A stretch of DNA of 64,000 nucleotides from Acinetobacter sp. S54. GTDB lineage: Bacteria > Pseudomonadota > Gammaproteobacteria > Pseudomonadales > Moraxellaceae. Each line of letters starts with the position of its first letter. The stretch's first letter is position 1. Positions 23,750-34,650 of this stretch are shown here, piece by piece. A model generated the notes under the pieces. The model was not told the origin of the DNA and searched no databases. It worked only from the letters and a program-made list of their open reading frames with translations. The stretch is taken from contig NZ_JACVUI010000002.1 of NCBI RefSeq assembly GCF_016624945.1, positions 124,001 to 188,000 on the forward strand, read 5' to 3'. Position numbers and translations under genes: made by a program.

Positions 23750-24643
23750 TTAAATACCCGCATCAGTAGGATTTGCTTTTAATTTTTTAAACGATTGACT
23801 TTGTGGCATATTCAAATTGGTATTTTTAGGTGGAATGGCTGACTGGAACCATTTTTTATATAAAGCATCCATCTGACCAGATTTCCACATGCCTTTTACT
23901 GTACGATCTGCAATTGCCTTAAATTTTGGATCATCTTTGGCAATCATGATGCCATAGGGTTCAGAGGATAATACAGGGCCAACAATTGCAAATTCTTTCG
24001 GGTTAGATGACTTAGCAATAAGCCCTGCCAGAATATTATCATCCATCACAAATGCTGCTGCACGACCAGAAGCCATCATTGAGAATGAATCTGCATGGTC
24101 TTTACCATAAATGTTTTGTACATTAATTTTTTGGCCGCGCTCATTCATTTTAATGTACTTATCAGATGTAGTTCCCTGAGTTGTTACAACCGCTTTACCA
24201 TTTAAGTCACCAAGACTCTTAATACCAGAATTAGCTTTAACAGCCATACGGACTTCAGTTGCATAGTAATTGGTTGAAAAACCTACTTGTTCCTGACGCT
24301 GTTTAGAGTTAGTTGTAGTACCACATTCCATATCAATATTGCCTGATAGAAGTTCAGGAATACGGGTCGATGAAGTCACGGCTTTATATTCAACTTTAAG
24401 ATTTGGCATCTTAAGGTCTTTCTTGATTTCATTGGCAAAGTTATTACAGATATCAACTGCATAACCGACTGGTTTACCGCCCACTACATAAGAAATTGGA
24501 TCAGAAGATTCACGATGCCCAATAATAATTTTTCCGCTCTTTTGAATTTTTGCCAATGTATCGGCAGCTTGAACCTGTGTTGCTCCTCCGACTGTAAAAA
24601 CCATAAGTGCAGATACAAGTAGTGAGGTCGCTGAATGTTTCAT
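23750..24643 (-). CDS. gltI: Glutamate/aspartate-binding periplasmic protein
   Basis: A 297-aa solute-binding protein with a signal peptide ending at TQVQA|AD. The family-3 binding signature (VGYAVDICNNFANEIKK) and the IPELLSGNIDMECGTTTN and YATEVRMAV segments match GltI, the binding protein for acidic amino acids. The start has AAGGAG 8 bases upstream. First gene of the operon. Confidence 0.92.
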   Translation of the reverse strand: MKHSATSLLVSALMVFTVGGATQVQAADTLAKIQKSGKIIIGHRESSDPISYVVGGKPVGYAVDICNNFANEIKKDLKMPNLKVEYKAVTSSTRIPELLSGNIDMECGTTTNSKQRQEQVGFSTNYYATEVRMAVKANSGIKSLGDLNGKAVVTTQGTTSDKYIKMNERGQKINVQNIYGKDHADSFSMMASGRAAAFVMDDNILAGLIAKSSNPKEFAIVGPVLSSEPYGIMIAKDDPKFKAIADRTVKGMWKSGQMDALYKKWFQSAIPPKNTNLNMPQSQSFKKLKANPTDAGI

Positions 24644-25375
24644 AAAAACTCCTTGATTATAAGTTCTCTCCTTTGGTATCTGTTGGTATTATTCAAAGAT
24701 ACTAAAGGATGAGCTTGTTTTTCCTAGTTGCAATTATCAAGCCAACTTTTAATTATTACTTATTATCGATTGATAATAGCTCTTTTTATACGCTCTTGAA
24801 AAAAAATGAAAAGATTAAAAAATTCCTTTTTTGTTATACTTTAGTTTTAGTTTTTGTATTTTACGCGCTAAGTGTCTTTTTTTTACACAGTTTCTTTAAT
24901 TAACCTTTAAAAAGTAGTCAACATGGTGCACATAAATTTCAGAAAATGCGACATAAATGAACATCTAAACAAAAATTCATTTTTTAATTTAATGAATATA
25001 ATTGAATGATTGTGATCTATAAGCTCTAGGATTCTTTGAATCATATTAATTTTAAAAATGACGACTGTTTAATTATTTTTAAAAATGATGCAAAAAATCT
25101 AGCTCGAATATCCATTAATCTATCCACCCTCAAACGTTGTCCCTACTATTTTTCGTTAACCCTACATATATAATCGTAAATATTTTGCGAATTAGCTTAT
25201 TTACAGCACCTTAAAACATTTTTTGTTGAATCTTCCATATTTGTACCCATATATACATAAGCTCTTATCGATAAAGCCACCTTTACAGTCAGCTCTATTA
25301 ATTTTTGTTATACTGCCATTAAGACGTTTAATTTCTTAAATTTTCACTATTTTTATGTAGAGAACACTGAACCTT
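24644..25375. promoter_or_regulatory. Long AT-rich intergenic region upstream of gltI and the TetR gene
   Basis: A 732-base gap between divergent genes. It must hold the gltI promoter and the TetR-gene promoter. It is very AT-rich; I see no tRNA, terminator or strong ORF. A plus-strand frame at 24709-24903 codes only for low-complexity hydrophobic sequence and is probably not a gene. Confidence 0.5.
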
Positions 25376-26011
25376 ATGACTCAACACGCCTGCTGCGAAC
25401 TGCCACAAACCAGACGAGGACACGAACGCCGAGTAGCGCTCTTGTTAAGTGGCACTGAGTTATTTTTAGAACGCGGCTATGAGGCCGTTTCTCTGGATGA
25501 TATTGTTAATCATGCTGGTGGTTCAAAAGCATCTATTTATAAATACTTTGGTAGCAAAGAAGGATTGTTTAAAGCCATCTGCGATTATAGACGTGAACTT
25601 TTTTTTAAAAATATGTGTGTTGCATTTAATAGCCATATTCAAGATTTAAGAAGTTATTTGATTCAAACTCTTATTGGTTTTTACCAAAAAATTACCTGTA
25701 CTGAAAACGCTGCTTTTATGCGTTTGGTTATTGAACGTTCTCAAAGTGATCCAGAATTGGCTTTATATTTACATGAACGTGGCCCAGAATTTGTGCAAAA
25801 GACCATTGCCTGCGCTTTGGAGCAAGCCGCACAACAAAATCAAATCTACTGCCCTCAACCTTTTAATTCTGCCATGATGTATTTTGGCATATTGCGTAAT
25901 ATTGAATGGAAAATCATTATGGGAGTTCCCATGACTATTGATCATCAAGAAATTCTTGATCACATTGAATATTGCGTCGATGTGTTTTTGAATGGCCATC
26001 GAATAAGCTAA
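25376..26011 (+). CDS. TetR/AcrR family transcriptional regulator
   Basis: A 211-aa regulator. Residues 18-65 form the TetR helix-turn-helix (LLLSGTELFLERGYEAVSLDDIVNHAGGSKASIYKYFGSKEGLF), a near-consensus N-terminus. The rest is a helical ligand/dimer domain. It lies 102 bases ahead of argF on the same strand and faces the gltI operon, either of which could be its target. No efflux gene is adjacent. Ligand unknown. Confidence 0.88.
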   Translation: MTQHACCELPQTRRGHERRVALLLSGTELFLERGYEAVSLDDIVNHAGGSKASIYKYFGSKEGLFKAICDYRRELFFKNMCVAFNSHIQDLRSYLIQTLIGFYQKITCTENAAFMRLVIERSQSDPELALYLHERGPEFVQKTIACALEQAAQQNQIYCPQPFNSAMMYFGILRNIEWKIIMGVPMTIDHQEILDHIEYCVDVFLNGHRIS

Positions 26012-26113
26012 TTTCTTTGCATTTTCAAATACGTGTAGTATAGTATTTGATTCTTTTTTCGTTCATTTATCAGCAACTAATTGTTGTTTAACAACAATTA
26101 TTGTGGAGTAACT

Positions 26114-27028
26114 ATGGCTCTACGGCATTTCTTAACTTTACGCGACTTATCTTCTTTGGAATTACACCATATTTTAGATCGTGCGAGCGAACTAAAACGC
26201 TTACAGCATGAGAAACAGATATTTCAGCCTTTTGTAGGTAAAGTTCTAGGAATGATTTTTGAGAAATCGAGTACACGTACACGCATTTCTTTTGAAGCAG
26301 GGATTAATCAATTTGGTGGTAGTGCTATTTTTCTTTCACCACGTGATACTCAATTAGGCCGTGGTGAACCAATTGAAGATTCTGCCCGCGTTATTTCCAG
26401 TATGCTAGATATTGTCATGATTCGTACCTTCGGTCATGAGATCGTTGAACAGTTTGCTTCTTATTCAAAAGTTCCCGTGATTAATGGCTTAACAGATGAT
26501 CATCATCCTTGTCAGCTTCTCGCTGATCTGCAAACCTATCAGGAGCATCGTGGGAGCATTAAAGGTAAAACTGTTGCCTGGATTGGGGATGGTAATAATA
26601 TGTGCAACTCGTATATCGAAGCTGCCCATATGATGGGATTTAAATTAAAAATTGCATCACCTAAAGGTTATGAACCCAAGCCAGAGTTTTTATCTGAATT
26701 TGCGCATTGTGTTGAAGTTTTTGACAATGCTGAAGATGCGGCAGTAAATGCAGATTTAATTGTGACGGATGTCTGGGCAAGCATGGGACAAGAAGAAGAA
26801 CAAAAGCTTCGTGAAAGAGCATTTGCAAACTTTCAGGTCAATGAAAAACTCATGGATATTGCTCATCCAGATTGTTTATTTATGCATTGTTTACCTGCGC
26901 ATCGTGGCGAAGAAATTTCAGAGCATATGCTGGATCACAAAAATTCTGTAGTATGGGATGAGGCTGAAAATCGATTACATGCGCAAAAAGCTTTAATGGA
27001 ATTTTTACTTAACGAAAATTCAAAATAA
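26114..27028 (+). CDS. argF: Ornithine carbamoyltransferase
   Basis: A 304-aa enzyme converting ornithine and carbamoyl phosphate to citrulline in arginine synthesis. The true start is the ATG at 26114, five bases after TGGAG. Carbamoyl-phosphate motif SSTRTR, the DDHHPCQ motif, ornithine loop with [11 protein letters not shown] and the HCLPAHRG signature are all present. The complete family motif set identifies ornithine rather than aspartate carbamoyltransferase. Confidence 0.95.
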   Translation: MALRHFLTLRDLSSLELHHILDRASELKRLQHEKQIFQPFVGKVLGMIFEKSSTRTRISFEAGINQFGGSAIFLSPRDTQLGRGEPIEDSARVISSMLDIVMIRTFGHEIVEQFASYSKVPVINGLTDDHHPCQLLADLQTYQEHRGSIKGKTVAWIGDGNNMCNSYIEAAHMMGFKLKIASPKGYEPKPEFLSEFAHCVEVFDNAEDAAVNADLIVTDVWASMGQEEEQKLRERAFANFQVNEKLMDIAHPDCLFMHCLPAHRGEEISEHMLDHKNSVVWDEAENRLHAQKALMEFLLNENSK

Positions 27029-27048
27029 TTAAAATTTTTCGATAAAAA

Positions 27049-27073
27049 AACGCTGTTCAAACAGCGTTTTTTT
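27049..27073. terminator. Bidirectional terminator after argF and ynfA
   Basis: AACGCTGT-TCAA-ACAGCGTT with A run before and seven Ts after. Confidence 0.85.
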
Positions 27074-27097
27074 ACATTTAAACATTAGGTTTAGGCT

Positions 27098-27457
27098 CTA
27101 TCGGATCAAACCTTGCGGTTGTAAAATAATTAAACATGCACCCATTAAAACCACTAGGCCACCTAAAAGATCCCAACGTGTCAATGCAACCTGATCAACA
27201 AATCGAAGCCACATGAGTGCCGTAAAAATATAAATCCCACCATACGCCGCATAGATACGACCAGAAGCGGCTGGATGTAAGGTTAAAAGCCATACAAATA
27301 CAGCAAGGCTAATTACAGTGGGAATCCATAACCACGCACTTTTTCCTTCTTTTAAAATTAGATAAGGGAAATAGCAGCCTAAAATTTCAGCAATCGCTGT
27401 CAATAAAAATAACCCGAATACACTCAATATTCGGGTTATCGAAAGATATTCTAACAT
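27098..27457 (-). CDS. ynfA: YnfA family (UPF0060) membrane protein
   Basis: A 119-aa inner-membrane protein with four helices. The conserved segments [20 protein letters not shown] and [22 protein letters not shown] identify UPF0060/YnfA, small relatives of SMR-type efflux proteins. Four bases from the end of clpA, so probably in the clpS-clpA transcript. Physiological role is unproven. Confidence 0.88.
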   Translation of the reverse strand: MLEYLSITRILSVFGLFLLTAIAEILGCYFPYLILKEGKSAWLWIPTVISLAVFVWLLTLHPAASGRIYAAYGGIYIFTALMWLRFVDQVALTRWDLLGGLVVLMGACLIILQPQGLIR

Positions 27458-27460
27458 CGA

Positions 27461-29737
27461 TTAAGCAGGCTCGGCCGTTTGATCTTCAAAGACAGAAAGC
27501 TGTAATCCAACCTCTTTGCCCTCTTCTTTTTTCACAGAAACCGCGACATTCCCACCATGATCAGCCAACTCACCAAATAAAATCATTTCAGCAAGTGGCT
27601 TCTTCAAATGTTCCTGAATCAATCGTTGCATTGGGCGTGCCCCCATTAAACGATCATAACCATTCGCTGCCAACCAATCACGCGCAGATTGGTCAACCTC
27701 AAGCACCACTTTTTTGTCATCCAGCTGGGCTTGTAATTCCGTTAGGAATTTATCAACGACTGACTCGATCACCGAAGTTGGTAAGGCTTTAAATTGAATT
27801 ACACCATCAAGACGGTTTCGGAATTCAGGTGCAAAAGCACGTTTCATTGCTTCCTGATTATCATTACTATTGTCTTGCTCTGTAAAACCAATGCTGGTTC
27901 TAGAAATGCTTTCCGCACCAATGTTAGTCGTTAAAACAATAATTACATTTCTGAAATCAGACTTGCGACCATTATTGTCAGTTAAAGCACCATGATCCAT
28001 GACTTGCAGCAACAAATTGAACACATCAGGATGCGCTTTTTCAATTTCGTCCAGCAATAATACACAATGTGGATTTTTATGAATGGCATCTGTTAATAAA
28101 CCACCCTGATCATATCCAACATAGCCTGGAGGCGCACCAATCAAACGTGAAACTGCATGACGCTCCATATATTCAGACATATCAAAACGTACCAGCTCCA
28201 CTCCTAGCAATTTGGCCAATTGCTTAGTCACTTCTGTTTTACCGACCCCAGTTGGACCAGCAAATACAAAGCTACCAACAGGTTTATCGGGAGCTTTCAA
28301 ACCCGCACGGGAAAGTTTGATTGCGGATGCCAATGCGGCAATCGCTTCATCCTGACCAAAGACCACACGCTTAAGATCACGTTCCAGATATCCAAGAACA
28401 GCTTTATCATCTTTAGACACGGTTTTCGGTGGTATCCGTGCAATTTTGGAAACAATGTCTTCGATATTCTCAATAGTAATCAGAGTGCCATCTGCTTCCG
28501 CTTTTAAACGACGTTGCGCGCCTGCCTCATCAATGACATCGATGGCTTTATCTGGCAAGAATCGATCATTAATAAATTTAGAGGACAGTTCAACCGCAGC
28601 AACTAAGGCTTTATCTTCATACTCAACATGATGAAAATCTTCAAATTTGGTTTTGAGTCCACGCAAAATATCGATGGTTTCAGAAACACTTGGCTCATTT
28701 ACATCAATTTTTTGGAAACGACGAGACAAGGCATGATCTTTTTCAAAAACTTGACGATATTCCTGAAAAGTCGTTGAACCAATACAACGTAAACTACCAT
28801 TAGCCAGTGCAGGCTTGATTAAATTTGATGCGTCCATGGTACTGCCCATGCTTGAACCAGCACCAATAATCATATGAATTTCATCAATAAATAAAATCGC
28901 GTTTGGATTTTTCTTTAAAGCGTTTAAAAGTTGTTTTAAACGCTTTTCAAAATCACCACGATATTTGGTTCCTGCAACTAAAGCACCAATATCAAGGCTA
29001 TAAACTTCAGCATTTGCAAGCGGCTTTGGCGCTCTGCCATTAACGATCAACCACGCTAAACCTTCTGCTATAGAGGTTTTACCTACACCCGGATCGCCCA
29101 CCAAAAGCGGATTATTTTTACGACGGCGGCAAAGAATTTGTGCAGTACGTTCAATCTCTTTTTCACGACCAATCAAAGGATCTGTTTTGCCTTTCAGCGC
29201 TTCGTTATTTAAATTGAGGGTAAATTGTTCCAATGGACCTGCATTTGAAGATGCAGATGCATCACCCTCAATATCTTCAACTTCTTCTTCCGGCTGGACG
29301 TCTTCTTTACGTGTACCGTGAGACAAATACTGTGTCAGAGTCAAACGATTAATTTGATGACGTTTTAACAAATAAACCGCAAAAGAATCACGTTCAGAAT
29401 ACATTGCCACTAATACATCTGCACCCTCAACAGTACGATCACCGCCACTAGATTGCACATGGAAAATTGCGCGCTGCAAAATACGATCAAAACTTTCAGT
29501 TGGATGTGGAGCCTGATCGTTATTTTCACCAAGCTTAGGCGTATGTTGTTCTACATATTCTTCTAGCTCTTTACGCAATGAAACTATATCAGCACCACAT
29601 GCCTTAAGCGCATTTACAGCTGAATCATTATCGAGCAAAGCCAGCAATAAGTGTTCTACAGTCAGAAACTCATGCCTTTTTTGACGAGCCATGCTTACAG
29701 CCAAACGTAAGGATACTTCTAATTGACGACTGAGCAT
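27461..29737 (-). CDS. clpA: ATP-dependent Clp protease ATP-binding subunit ClpA
   Basis: A 758-aa AAA+ unfoldase for ClpP. N-domain residues 1-145 contain the Clp-N repeats that dock ClpS. First AAA module: Walker A GDPGVGKTS near residue 215. Second module: Walker A GPTGVGKTE near 495, with DEIEKAHPDVFNLLLQ. Second gene after clpS, nine bases apart. Full-length. Confidence 0.96.
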   Translation of the reverse strand: MLSRQLEVSLRLAVSMARQKRHEFLTVEHLLLALLDNDSAVNALKACGADIVSLRKELEEYVEQHTPKLGENNDQAPHPTESFDRILQRAIFHVQSSGGDRTVEGADVLVAMYSERDSFAVYLLKRHQINRLTLTQYLSHGTRKEDVQPEEEVEDIEGDASASSNAGPLEQFTLNLNNEALKGKTDPLIGREKEIERTAQILCRRRKNNPLLVGDPGVGKTSIAEGLAWLIVNGRAPKPLANAEVYSLDIGALVAGTKYRGDFEKRLKQLLNALKKNPNAILFIDEIHMIIGAGSSMGSTMDASNLIKPALANGSLRCIGSTTFQEYRQVFEKDHALSRRFQKIDVNEPSVSETIDILRGLKTKFEDFHHVEYEDKALVAAVELSSKFINDRFLPDKAIDVIDEAGAQRRLKAEADGTLITIENIEDIVSKIARIPPKTVSKDDKAVLGYLERDLKRVVFGQDEAIAALASAIKLSRAGLKAPDKPVGSFVFAGPTGVGKTEVTKQLAKLLGVELVRFDMSEYMERHAVSRLIGAPPGYVGYDQGGLLTDAIHKNPHCVLLLDEIEKAHPDVFNLLLQVMDHGALTDNNGRKSDFRNVIIVLTTNIGAESISRTSIGFTEQDNSNDNQEAMKRAFAPEFRNRLDGVIQFKALPTSVIESVVDKFLTELQAQLDDKKVVLEVDQSARDWLAANGYDRLMGARPMQRLIQEHLKKPLAEMILFGELADHGGNVAVSVKKEEGKEVGLQLSVFEDQTAEPA

Positions 29738-29746
29738 ACGACCCCC

Positions 29747-30160
29747 TTAATCTTTGGGTTCGATCTGACAAAGTAATGGATGACCTTGGGATCGAGCGTA
29801 ATTATTTACTTGGTTTGCTTTGGTCTCCGCGATGTCTCGTGGATAGACGCCAGCAACACCTTTACCTTCATAGTGTACTGTTAGCATTACTTGAGTAGCT
29901 TGGTCAAGATTCAATGCAAAGTATTGTTGTAAAATTTCAATTACAAAGTCCATTGGAGTGTAATCATCGTTCAATAATACCACAGCATACATAGGTGGAC
30001 GTTTTAGCTGAGGTTCAGCGGTTTGTATCGCGACATCACCGTCTGCCTCATTGCTCTGCGAATCACTTAAGCGCGGATTGATATGCCAATCGACATATCC
30101 AGATTGGTAAAAGGAAGCTTTCACGTCTTTTAAACTAATTTGTCGCTTATTGGTTCGCAT
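29747..30160 (-). CDS. clpS: ClpS adaptor
   Basis: A 137-aa adaptor that delivers N-end rule substrates to ClpA. The core ([23 protein letters not shown]...) with the [10 protein letters not shown] motif, and the conserved [21 protein letters not shown] part, are intact. It has a longer N-terminal extension than usual. Precedes clpA in the same orientation. Confidence 0.95.
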   Translation of the reverse strand: MRTNKRQISLKDVKASFYQSGYVDWHINPRLSDSQSNEADGDVAIQTAEPQLKRPPMYAVVLLNDDYTPMDFVIEILQQYFALNLDQATQVMLTVHYEGKGVAGVYPRDIAETKANQVNNYARSQGHPLLCQIEPKD

Positions 30161-30178
30161 ATACTCTTTGATTCACTC

Positions 30179-30925
30179 TTAATTTGCGTTTGCTTCTGCT
30201 TGGGGAATTTCTGCAACAAAAGCAGATTCTGCATCGACTGGTTTACCGCGCTGCCAACTAAAACGTTTGGTTACAGGGGTTGAACCTGTCAAACGAATCT
30301 CTATAAACTGCGGAGTAAATCCTTTTGGCATCGTCCAGCGTCCTGTTAAACGCTCAAAATCATCAAAATTAAAATTATTATCTTCTAACGGTACAACCAG
30401 TATTTCATCACCCTGAATCAAGCGCATTTCTAGAGATCCAGCAGCACGACGTTTATTTGGGCTGACTTGCACTAAATCAAGTTGATACTCAAAAGCATTT
30501 TCAGGTAAAGGTTTTATAGCTAAATTCTGAATCGTGAGACTTAAGCCACCACGTTGACGCAGAACTTCACGATAAATCGCACTCATGCCTTCCATTTGTG
30601 CCTTGTCATTTTTTGCCTGTGTAATCCCCTGATATAAATCATTGGCATTACTTACAGCGACATCACGCTCTTGTACGGTTGCGTTTAAACTTTTATTGAC
30701 CGCATCCAGTGCAGTTTTCTGTTTTTGAACGACTTCCACCAATTGCTCTGCATCGGCATCATAACCGACAACGGTTAATCCCTGACGATGCCCCACCGTA
30801 TAACCCAATAGAAAGCTACCAGAAATCAGAACAACTGCTCCAATTACCAATGGTCTATTCGTGTGCCAAAATGAAGGCTTAGGCATTTGTAGATCATCAT
30901 TATTTATTTGTTCAGTATTCTGCAT
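30179..30925 (-). CDS. Single-pass membrane protein, DUF6776-like
   Basis: A 248-aa protein; ATG at 30925 is favoured by GAG placement, but 30931 is possible. One membrane helix (LVIGAVVLISGSFLLGYTVG) near residue 35, then a coiled coil (residues 65-110, KQKTALDAVNKSLNATVQERD) and a periplasmic beta-rich domain. It stands 18 bases ahead of clpS on the same strand. The layout matches the DUF6776 family of unknown function. Confidence 0.65.
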   Translation of the reverse strand: MQNTEQINNDDLQMPKPSFWHTNRPLVIGAVVLISGSFLLGYTVGHRQGLTVVGYDADAEQLVEVVQKQKTALDAVNKSLNATVQERDVAVSNANDLYQGITQAKNDKAQMEGMSAIYREVLRQRGGLSLTIQNLAIKPLPENAFEYQLDLVQVSPNKRRAAGSLEMRLIQGDEILVVPLEDNNFNFDDFERLTGRWTMPKGFTPQFIEIRLTGSTPVTKRFSWQRGKPVDAESAFVAEIPQAEANAN

Positions 30926-31004
30926 CACCATCTCAATTTGAAGATAGAACCAAAGCACACATTTAAATCGAAATTTAAATGTGTGTGAAGTTTAAAAGCG
31001 TTTT

Positions 31005-32054
31005 TTATGGTAATAAACCTATGCCTGTTAGACCTGCATCTTCTGCAAAGCCAAACATTAAGTTCATATTTTGTACGGCTTGACCTGCGGCACCCTTAAC
31101 CAGATTATCCTGCACTGACAGCACAATTAGTTTATGCGGTTGAGGTTTATATAATGCAATTCGTAACTCATTTGCTCCCCTTACACTGCGTGTTTCAGGT
31201 GAACTGTTAGGAGGCATCACATCCACAAATTTTTCATTAGCATAAAATTGCTCGTACAGCGCCTGAAGATCAGTATTTGCACCTTCTTCAGTCAAATCGA
31301 CATAAATTGTACTGAGCATTCCCCGAATCATCGGCACTAAATGCGGCACAAATACAATGTGATCAAATACACCTTTTTGACCTGAAATATTTTCCAGAGC
31401 TTCAACGATTTCAGGATGATGACGATGTCCATTTACACCATAAGCTTTAAAATTATCAGCATTTTCTGAATAAATCATCCCCATGCTCGCTTTACGGCCA
31501 GCACCCGATACCCCTGATTTTGCATCAATAATAATACTTGAAGGGTCTATCAAATCTTGTTCAGACTTGAGCAATGGCGCTAAACCTAATTGGACTGTCG
31601 TAGGATAACAACCTGGATTACCAATTACATGAGCTTTTTTAATGTTCTCGCGATTTAACTCAGACAAACCATAAGCCGAATCTTTTAAAATATCTGGGCA
31701 GCTATGTTGTAAACCATACCATTTCTCAAATTGTTCTAAATTCTGCAGACGAAAATCAGCCGCAAGATCAATAACTTTAGTATGGGCTGCAACCAGTTCT
31801 TTTGCATGCTGCATAGCGACCCCATGCGGAGTAGCAAAAAAAACCACATCACATTGTTTTAAACTATCCAGATTTAAATCGGAAAATTCAAGCTCAGTAT
31901 GACCCCGAAGGCTTGGAAACATATCTGCAACACGTTTACCCGCTTCTGTACGTGAAGTAAGTATTTGAACAGTGACCTGCGGATGTCGTAATAAAAGACG
32001 CAATAATTCAACGCCTGTATATCCAGTTCCCCCAACAATTCCGACAGAGACCAC
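31005..32054 (-). CDS. argC: N-acetyl-gamma-glutamyl-phosphate reductase
   Basis: A 349-aa enzyme reducing N-acetylglutamyl phosphate to the semialdehyde in arginine synthesis. I prefer GTG at 32054, eight bases after AGAGG, over the ATG at 32060; this gives the usual [18 protein letters not shown] start. The catalytic cysteine is in [15 protein letters not shown] site GGTGYTG at the N-terminus. Full length. Confidence 0.94.
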   Translation of the reverse strand: MVSVGIVGGTGYTGVELLRLLLRHPQVTVQILTSRTEAGKRVADMFPSLRGHTELEFSDLNLDSLKQCDVVFFATPHGVAMQHAKELVAAHTKVIDLAADFRLQNLEQFEKWYGLQHSCPDILKDSAYGLSELNRENIKKAHVIGNPGCYPTTVQLGLAPLLKSEQDLIDPSSIIIDAKSGVSGAGRKASMGMIYSENADNFKAYGVNGHRHHPEIVEALENISGQKGVFDHIVFVPHLVPMIRGMLSTIYVDLTEEGANTDLQALYEQFYANEKFVDVMPPNSSPETRSVRGANELRIALYKPQPHKLIVLSVQDNLVKGAAGQAVQNMNLMFGFAEDAGLTGIGLLP

Positions 32055-32424
32055 GATCATTACCTCTAAATTTCAACCGAATGGCGGATAGTATGGCAGT
32101 TTACTTGGATTTCTACAATCAACTCCACATGCTCAAAAAAGCTTTTTAAAGTAGATAGCGTGAAGTGAGGTAATAAAGTATTTGTCACATACTCTACCAC
32201 TGGTCAAAAATTACTTTAGCCGTTATATTGAGATAGCATAAAATGAAATAAAGCCAATAGTTTAAACTGGATAAAACTTTTAAAAGCCATTTTAAGGTAT
32301 AAAAAAGTATTTTATGTCGTTAAATGACAAGGACTTAAATCTCTAATTTAAATAATAGATTATCAGTGATGATAAAACTGATTCCTTGGTTGGCACGGAT
32401 GACTAAAACTTCAGGGGTGAAGGA
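32055..32424. other. Intergenic region between argC and the lipoprotein gene
   Basis: 370 bases between divergent genes. It should carry the promoters of both. No ORF with a ribosome-binding site, RNA gene or strong repeat is visible. The lipoprotein ATG at 32425 is preceded by GGGGTGAAGGA. Confidence 0.5.
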
Positions 32425-33942
32425 ATGCCTTTTTTTAAAAGCAGACAATATCAATATACCAATCTATTTAAATCAATTGGCATTGTAATACTCAGCACTT
32501 ATTTGGCCAGTTGTGGAGGAAGCTCTAACACCCCTCCAACATCACAGACCAACGAGGACAATTCAAGCAGCAGTACGTTGCAACCTAATGAAGTTCTAAT
32601 AAAACTTCCATTGGAAATGCGCAATGTTAATCTTAAACTTTATGATAATAGTAGTAATCAAGTCGTAACCGAAATCGCATCTTTTAGCGGGACATCATCT
32701 GTTCTGAAATTTCCTATTGAGAAAGCAAATCGAATTTATCGCCTTGAAATTACCGCCAGCCAGAACTCACAAATTTATGACTTTATTAATGATAAATATG
32801 TAACTCTAGATGGAACCTATCATGCATTACTTTGGCCAACCTCGACTAAATCCAGAATATTTTTTGTTAGCCCTGTTTCAGAAGCCGTTTATCAACGTGC
32901 TTTAGTTCGTGCGGGGCAGTTACCTGATGAAAATATAGAAACCTCTAAAATCAACGATACTCATTTCATTATGGCAATGCAGGATATAAACACTGCGTTA
33001 TTGAATGCCTTTAAAAATGAAAACACGCCCACTATTACAAATGCTAATGCTTTAACTAATCTAAGCTATTCGACATTACCACAAAATACTTATTTAGATA
33101 GTTATCTAAGTTTTGGCTATTTTGTCTATTGGTATAACACCCATAATCAAACTAGTAGCTACTATTCAGAGTTTACTCAAAACATTGCGCTTGATTTAGC
33201 AGATGGTTATCTCGATGGTAAAAGTGTAATTGGCAATAAAACTGATTTTACACCACTCGTAACGACGGTTGAAAATACCGATCCGCTCTTAAATACAGCT
33301 CCGGGTATTGGAGCAAATCAAAAAACAGCCCGTGATCAGTTTGCAAATGGTTTAAAAGATGCGGTGCTTAATTTAGCTGTTCGTCAGCTTCAGCCAAGTT
33401 TAAATAGTATAGGCTATAAGGCATTAACAGAACGAGCCTATAGCGGAACCCCGGATACTCCATACACCTCTTTACTTATTCGTACTGCTGGCGCTGGTGA
33501 CTATCGTCGCGCTGTTGGATTTACAACATCAAGTATATGTGGAGATTCTATTTATCTTTGCAAGCAAGGCATTAGCGGCATTAATAATGACAATACAGAT
33601 CTCAACTTCCCAACTATTGAATACCTAATTGGTCGTTATGAAGCCAACAGCTGTGTACTGAAAATTAGAGCTACGGGTGAAATTGAACTAAGTCAAGGAA
33701 GTCAAAGTTATAAATCTACTCTGGATGGCGGAAGTACAGATAATCTATTACAAGTGAACGCATCGACACAGGAATATATTCTAAATAGCGGATCTGCCGA
33801 GCCAAGTAATAGTTCTCAACAATATCCATTCATACAGCTTAAAATTAAAGCCAATAAAGTTTTATCTGCAAGTGCTGGCTTAGATAAACATACTTCTCCT
33901 GCGCAATTGGAAAACGAACAACTAAGCTGTACTTTCAATTAA
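32425..33942 (+). CDS. Large putative lipoprotein
   Basis: A 505-aa protein with a lipobox LASC (YLASCGGSS) after a membrane-spanning segment, followed by a Ser/Thr/Asn-rich linker. It appears to be exported and lipid-anchored, with a beta-rich N-terminal domain and a helical middle. No enzyme motif was recognised. It stands alone, between the argC promoter region and a convergent metallopeptidase gene. Confidence 0.7.
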   Translation: MPFFKSRQYQYTNLFKSIGIVILSTYLASCGGSSNTPPTSQTNEDNSSSSTLQPNEVLIKLPLEMRNVNLKLYDNSSNQVVTEIASFSGTSSVLKFPIEKANRIYRLEITASQNSQIYDFINDKYVTLDGTYHALLWPTSTKSRIFFVSPVSEAVYQRALVRAGQLPDENIETSKINDTHFIMAMQDINTALLNAFKNENTPTITNANALTNLSYSTLPQNTYLDSYLSFGYFVYWYNTHNQTSSYYSEFTQNIALDLADGYLDGKSVIGNKTDFTPLVTTVENTDPLLNTAPGIGANQKTARDQFANGLKDAVLNLAVRQLQPSLNSIGYKALTERAYSGTPDTPYTSLLIRTAGAGDYRRAVGFTTSSICGDSIYLCKQGISGINNDNTDLNFPTIEYLIGRYEANSCVLKIRATGEIELSQGSQSYKSTLDGGSTDNLLQVNASTQEYILNSGSAEPSNSSQQYPFIQLKIKANKVLSASAGLDKHTSPAQLENEQLSCTFN

Positions 33943-33952
33943 ATAAATAGAG

Positions 33953-33982
33953 TTAGGAGCTGTAAAATCTTACAGCTCCTAA
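33953..33982. terminator. Perfect 13-bp hairpin between converging genes
   Basis: TTAGGAGCTGTAA (33953-33965) and TTACAGCTCCTAA (33970-33982) pair perfectly around a 4-base loop. It overlaps the last codons of the YgjP-like gene at 33979. There is no T tract, so it is a terminator-like structure rather than a textbook terminator. Confidence 0.6.
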
Positions 33983-34650
33983 TACCACCATGCAGGTAGT
34001 TGGTAACTCTTCAATTGTTTACGGTGTATTAAATAGTCGGGATCAAATTTTTCTACTTCTGCCCAAAATTGAGCGCTATGATTAAAATAGCGAGTATGCG
34101 CCAATTCATGCACACATACATAACGTACAATTTCTGGTTGCATTAAGACCAAACCCGCATGCAGCATAATATTATGCTGTGCACTACAACTTCCCCAACG
34201 CGTTTTAGGTCGTTTGATACTACAATCGCTAAAAGATAATTCGATTTGCTGACTAATCTCGCCCAAATATAAAGGTAAATATTGTTTTGCGTACTCATAA
34301 ACCACGTCTTTCAATACCACAGCGCCTTTATCTTCTCGAATAAAAATACATGCCTGCTCAGAGTCAATCATATAATTTTTGTGTTGTTTACGAGAGATGA
34401 TCTGATACGGCAACTCCTGATTGAAAAAGCGAATATGCTGAAAATTTGAATTTGCGAGTTGTTGTTGAGTTTGTTTTTGCCACGTTTGCATTAACCAGTC
34501 CTGTGACTGATCTAAAAATTGCTGGATTTGTTTTTTTGTACAAAATAAGGGTACGGTTAAGCGCACTTGATGCGGTTCGACACGTAAGCGCAAACGTCTT
34601 GCCCTTACATGTCTAACAATCTTAATTTCGGGTAATGGTTGCAATTGCAT
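33979..34650 (-). CDS. YgjP-like metallopeptidase (DUF45/M48-type)
   Basis: A 223-aa protein with the zinc motif VCVHELAHTRYFNHSAQFW (HExxH) near the C-terminus and a third ligand likely in the NHSAQFW part. This is the YgjP/SprT-like DUF45 family. It starts in a TAATG overlap with the end of rpiA (one base), so is translated with it. Substrate unknown. Confidence 0.82.
   Translation of the reverse strand: MQLQPLPEIKIVRHVRARRLRLRVEPHQVRLTVPLFCTKKQIQQFLDQSQDWLMQTWQKQTQQQLANSNFQHIRFFNQELPYQIISRKQHKNYMIDSEQACIFIREDKGAVVLKDVVYEYAKQYLPLYLGEISQQIELSFSDCSIKRPKTRWGSCSAQHNIMLHAGLVLMQPEIVRYVCVHELAHTRYFNHSAQFWAEVEKFDPDYLIHRKQLKSYQLPAWWY

Noticed and set aside
24709..24903. Plus-strand hydrophobic ORF in the gltI-tetR gap
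   Set aside because: Low-complexity F/L/V sequence in AT-rich DNA without a ribosome-binding site; no family resemblance.
28220..28631. Plus-strand ORFs inside clpA
   Set aside because: Shadows of the clpA coding sequence on the other strand.
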